A stretch of DNA of 6,065 bases. It comes from Limisphaerales bacterium (lineage in GTDB: Bacteria > Verrucomicrobiota > Verrucomicrobiia > Limisphaerales > PALSA-1396). The notes under the pieces were generated by a model. That model ran no database searches, had not been told where the DNA came from, and saw only the letters and a list, made by a program, of their open reading frames with translations. Each line of letters opens with the position of its first letter. Positions within the stretch are counted from its first letter, which is position 1. A program made the translations under genes and the position numbers. This document shows positions 5,688-6,065 of the stretch, in pieces. The stretch is taken from contig PLJQ01000364.1 of NCBI GenBank assembly GCA_003140275.1, positions 1 to 6,065 on the forward strand, read 5' to 3'.

Positions 5688-6065
5688 ATGAAAACCTACA
5701 TTAAAAATCTATTTATACTGCCCGCATTGATCGCCGGTTTGGGCTTGATATCGGCCGGCCGCGGGACGGCGCAGACTTTCACGACCCTGCATAATTTCAC
5801 GGCGCTCTCTAATAATTCTGGTTATGGCACCAACAGCGATGGAGCTACTCCGGCTGCCGGCTTGATTTTATCGGGCAACACTATGTATGGGACGGCGAGC
5901 GGAGGCGGCACTGGGGGCGTTGGCGCGGTGTTCAAGCTCAACATCGATGGCACAAGTTTTACGAACCTCCATAGCTTTACGGCAGTTTACCCTAATCCTT
6001 CGGGTGTTTATACCAATAGCGACGGAGGTCGACCGGACGCCCGATTGGTTTTATCGGGCAACACC
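5688..6065 (+). CDS. Secreted GloVer-repeat (TIGR03803-like) protein, N-terminal 126 residues (runs off right edge)
   Basis: The frame opens at ATG 5688 (MKTYIKNLFILPALIAGLGL) and stays open to the window end. Residues 1-28 form a clear signal peptide: a basic start with K2 and K6, a hydrophobic core at about 8-22 and a probable cut after GTA. Tandem repeats of about 60 residues follow, with the pattern F-T-x-L-H-x-F, T-N-S-D-G-x-x-P, L-x-L-S-G-N-T, Y-G-T, G-G-x-G-x-V-F-K-L and D-G. The first copy spans about 31-90 and the second starts at 91 and is cut by the edge. This is the hallmark of the choice-of-anchor GloVer repeat family, common in Verrucomicrobiota and some Acidobacteria, whose role is poorly known. 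The protein is probably exported, with a surface or extracellular role. It starts 27 bases after the stop of the upstream remnant, without a strong Shine-Dalgarno. The C-terminus, which usually carries an anchor or more repeats, is outside the window. Confidence 0.85.
   Translation, partial: MKTYIKNLFILPALIAGLGLISAGRGTAQTFTTLHNFTALSNNSGYGTNSDGATPAAGLILSGNTMYGTASGGGTGGVGAVFKLNIDGTSFTNLHSFTAVYPNPSGVYTNSDGGRPDARLVLSGNT
5830..6065 (+). repeat. Tandem coding repeat of about 183 bases in the GloVer-repeat gene
   Basis: The DNA repeats with a period of 183 bases (61 codons). TTTTATCGGGCAACAC at 5866-5881 recurs exactly at 6049-6064, and ACCAACAGCGATGGAG (from 5830) recurs as ACCAATAGCGACGGAG. Conservation at the DNA level beyond the protein pattern suggests fairly recent duplication or gene conversion between units. 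The second copy is incomplete only because the window ends. Confidence 0.8.

Overview
The window reads as a fragment of a moderately GC-rich Verrucomicrobiota-type genome, probably near Pedosphaerales/Limisphaerales. That placement is inferred from three things: a periplasmic propeller sensor kinase of the HPK7 type, a secreted GloVer-repeat (TIGR03803-like) protein, and low-complexity repeats inserted in frame in linkers. No sequence search was possible.

Layout. Positions 1-754 (minus strand) hold the 5' part of a P-loop ATPase with STAND-like features that runs off the left edge. Positions 755-1255 form a gap of about 500 bases between divergent genes, with no convincing intact gene. It contains a 19/20 inverted repeat (971-990 / 1059-1078) and, near its right end, a short frame resembling the N-terminal part of the propeller protein that follows. 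Positions 1256-4501 encode a 1081-residue sensor histidine kinase: export signal, propeller repeats, Y_Y_Y domain, one transmembrane helix, HisKA_3 dimerisation domain and HATPase. Positions 4613-5257 encode a NarL/FixJ-type response regulator, almost certainly its partner. Positions 5258-5687 hold a degenerate-looking stretch, including an orphan coding-like frame (5400-5660) with no good start. Positions 5688-6065 begin a secreted GloVer-repeat protein cut by the right edge.

How the genes fit together. The kinase should sense an extracytoplasmic signal through its propeller and Y_Y_Y domains, autophosphorylate at H885 and pass the phosphate to D65 of the regulator. The regulator would bind DNA through its C-terminal LuxR-type HTH. 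The exported repeat protein downstream is a possible target, but this is only positional inference.

Most notable signals. (1) An exact 17-base direct repeat, ATACCATTTTCATACGA, lies just upstream of the regulator gene and again about 100 bases after it, and could be an operator or an insertion scar. (2) Three separate 7-base tandem repeats lie within linkers of the kinase gene. (3) A TAG ends the regulator exactly where family members usually continue, and the frame beyond it still reads like the family's tail. (4) A possible eroded propeller relic lies upstream of the kinase. None of this amounts to a clearly new system; the 17-base repeat and the heptamer blocks most deserve a genome-wide check.
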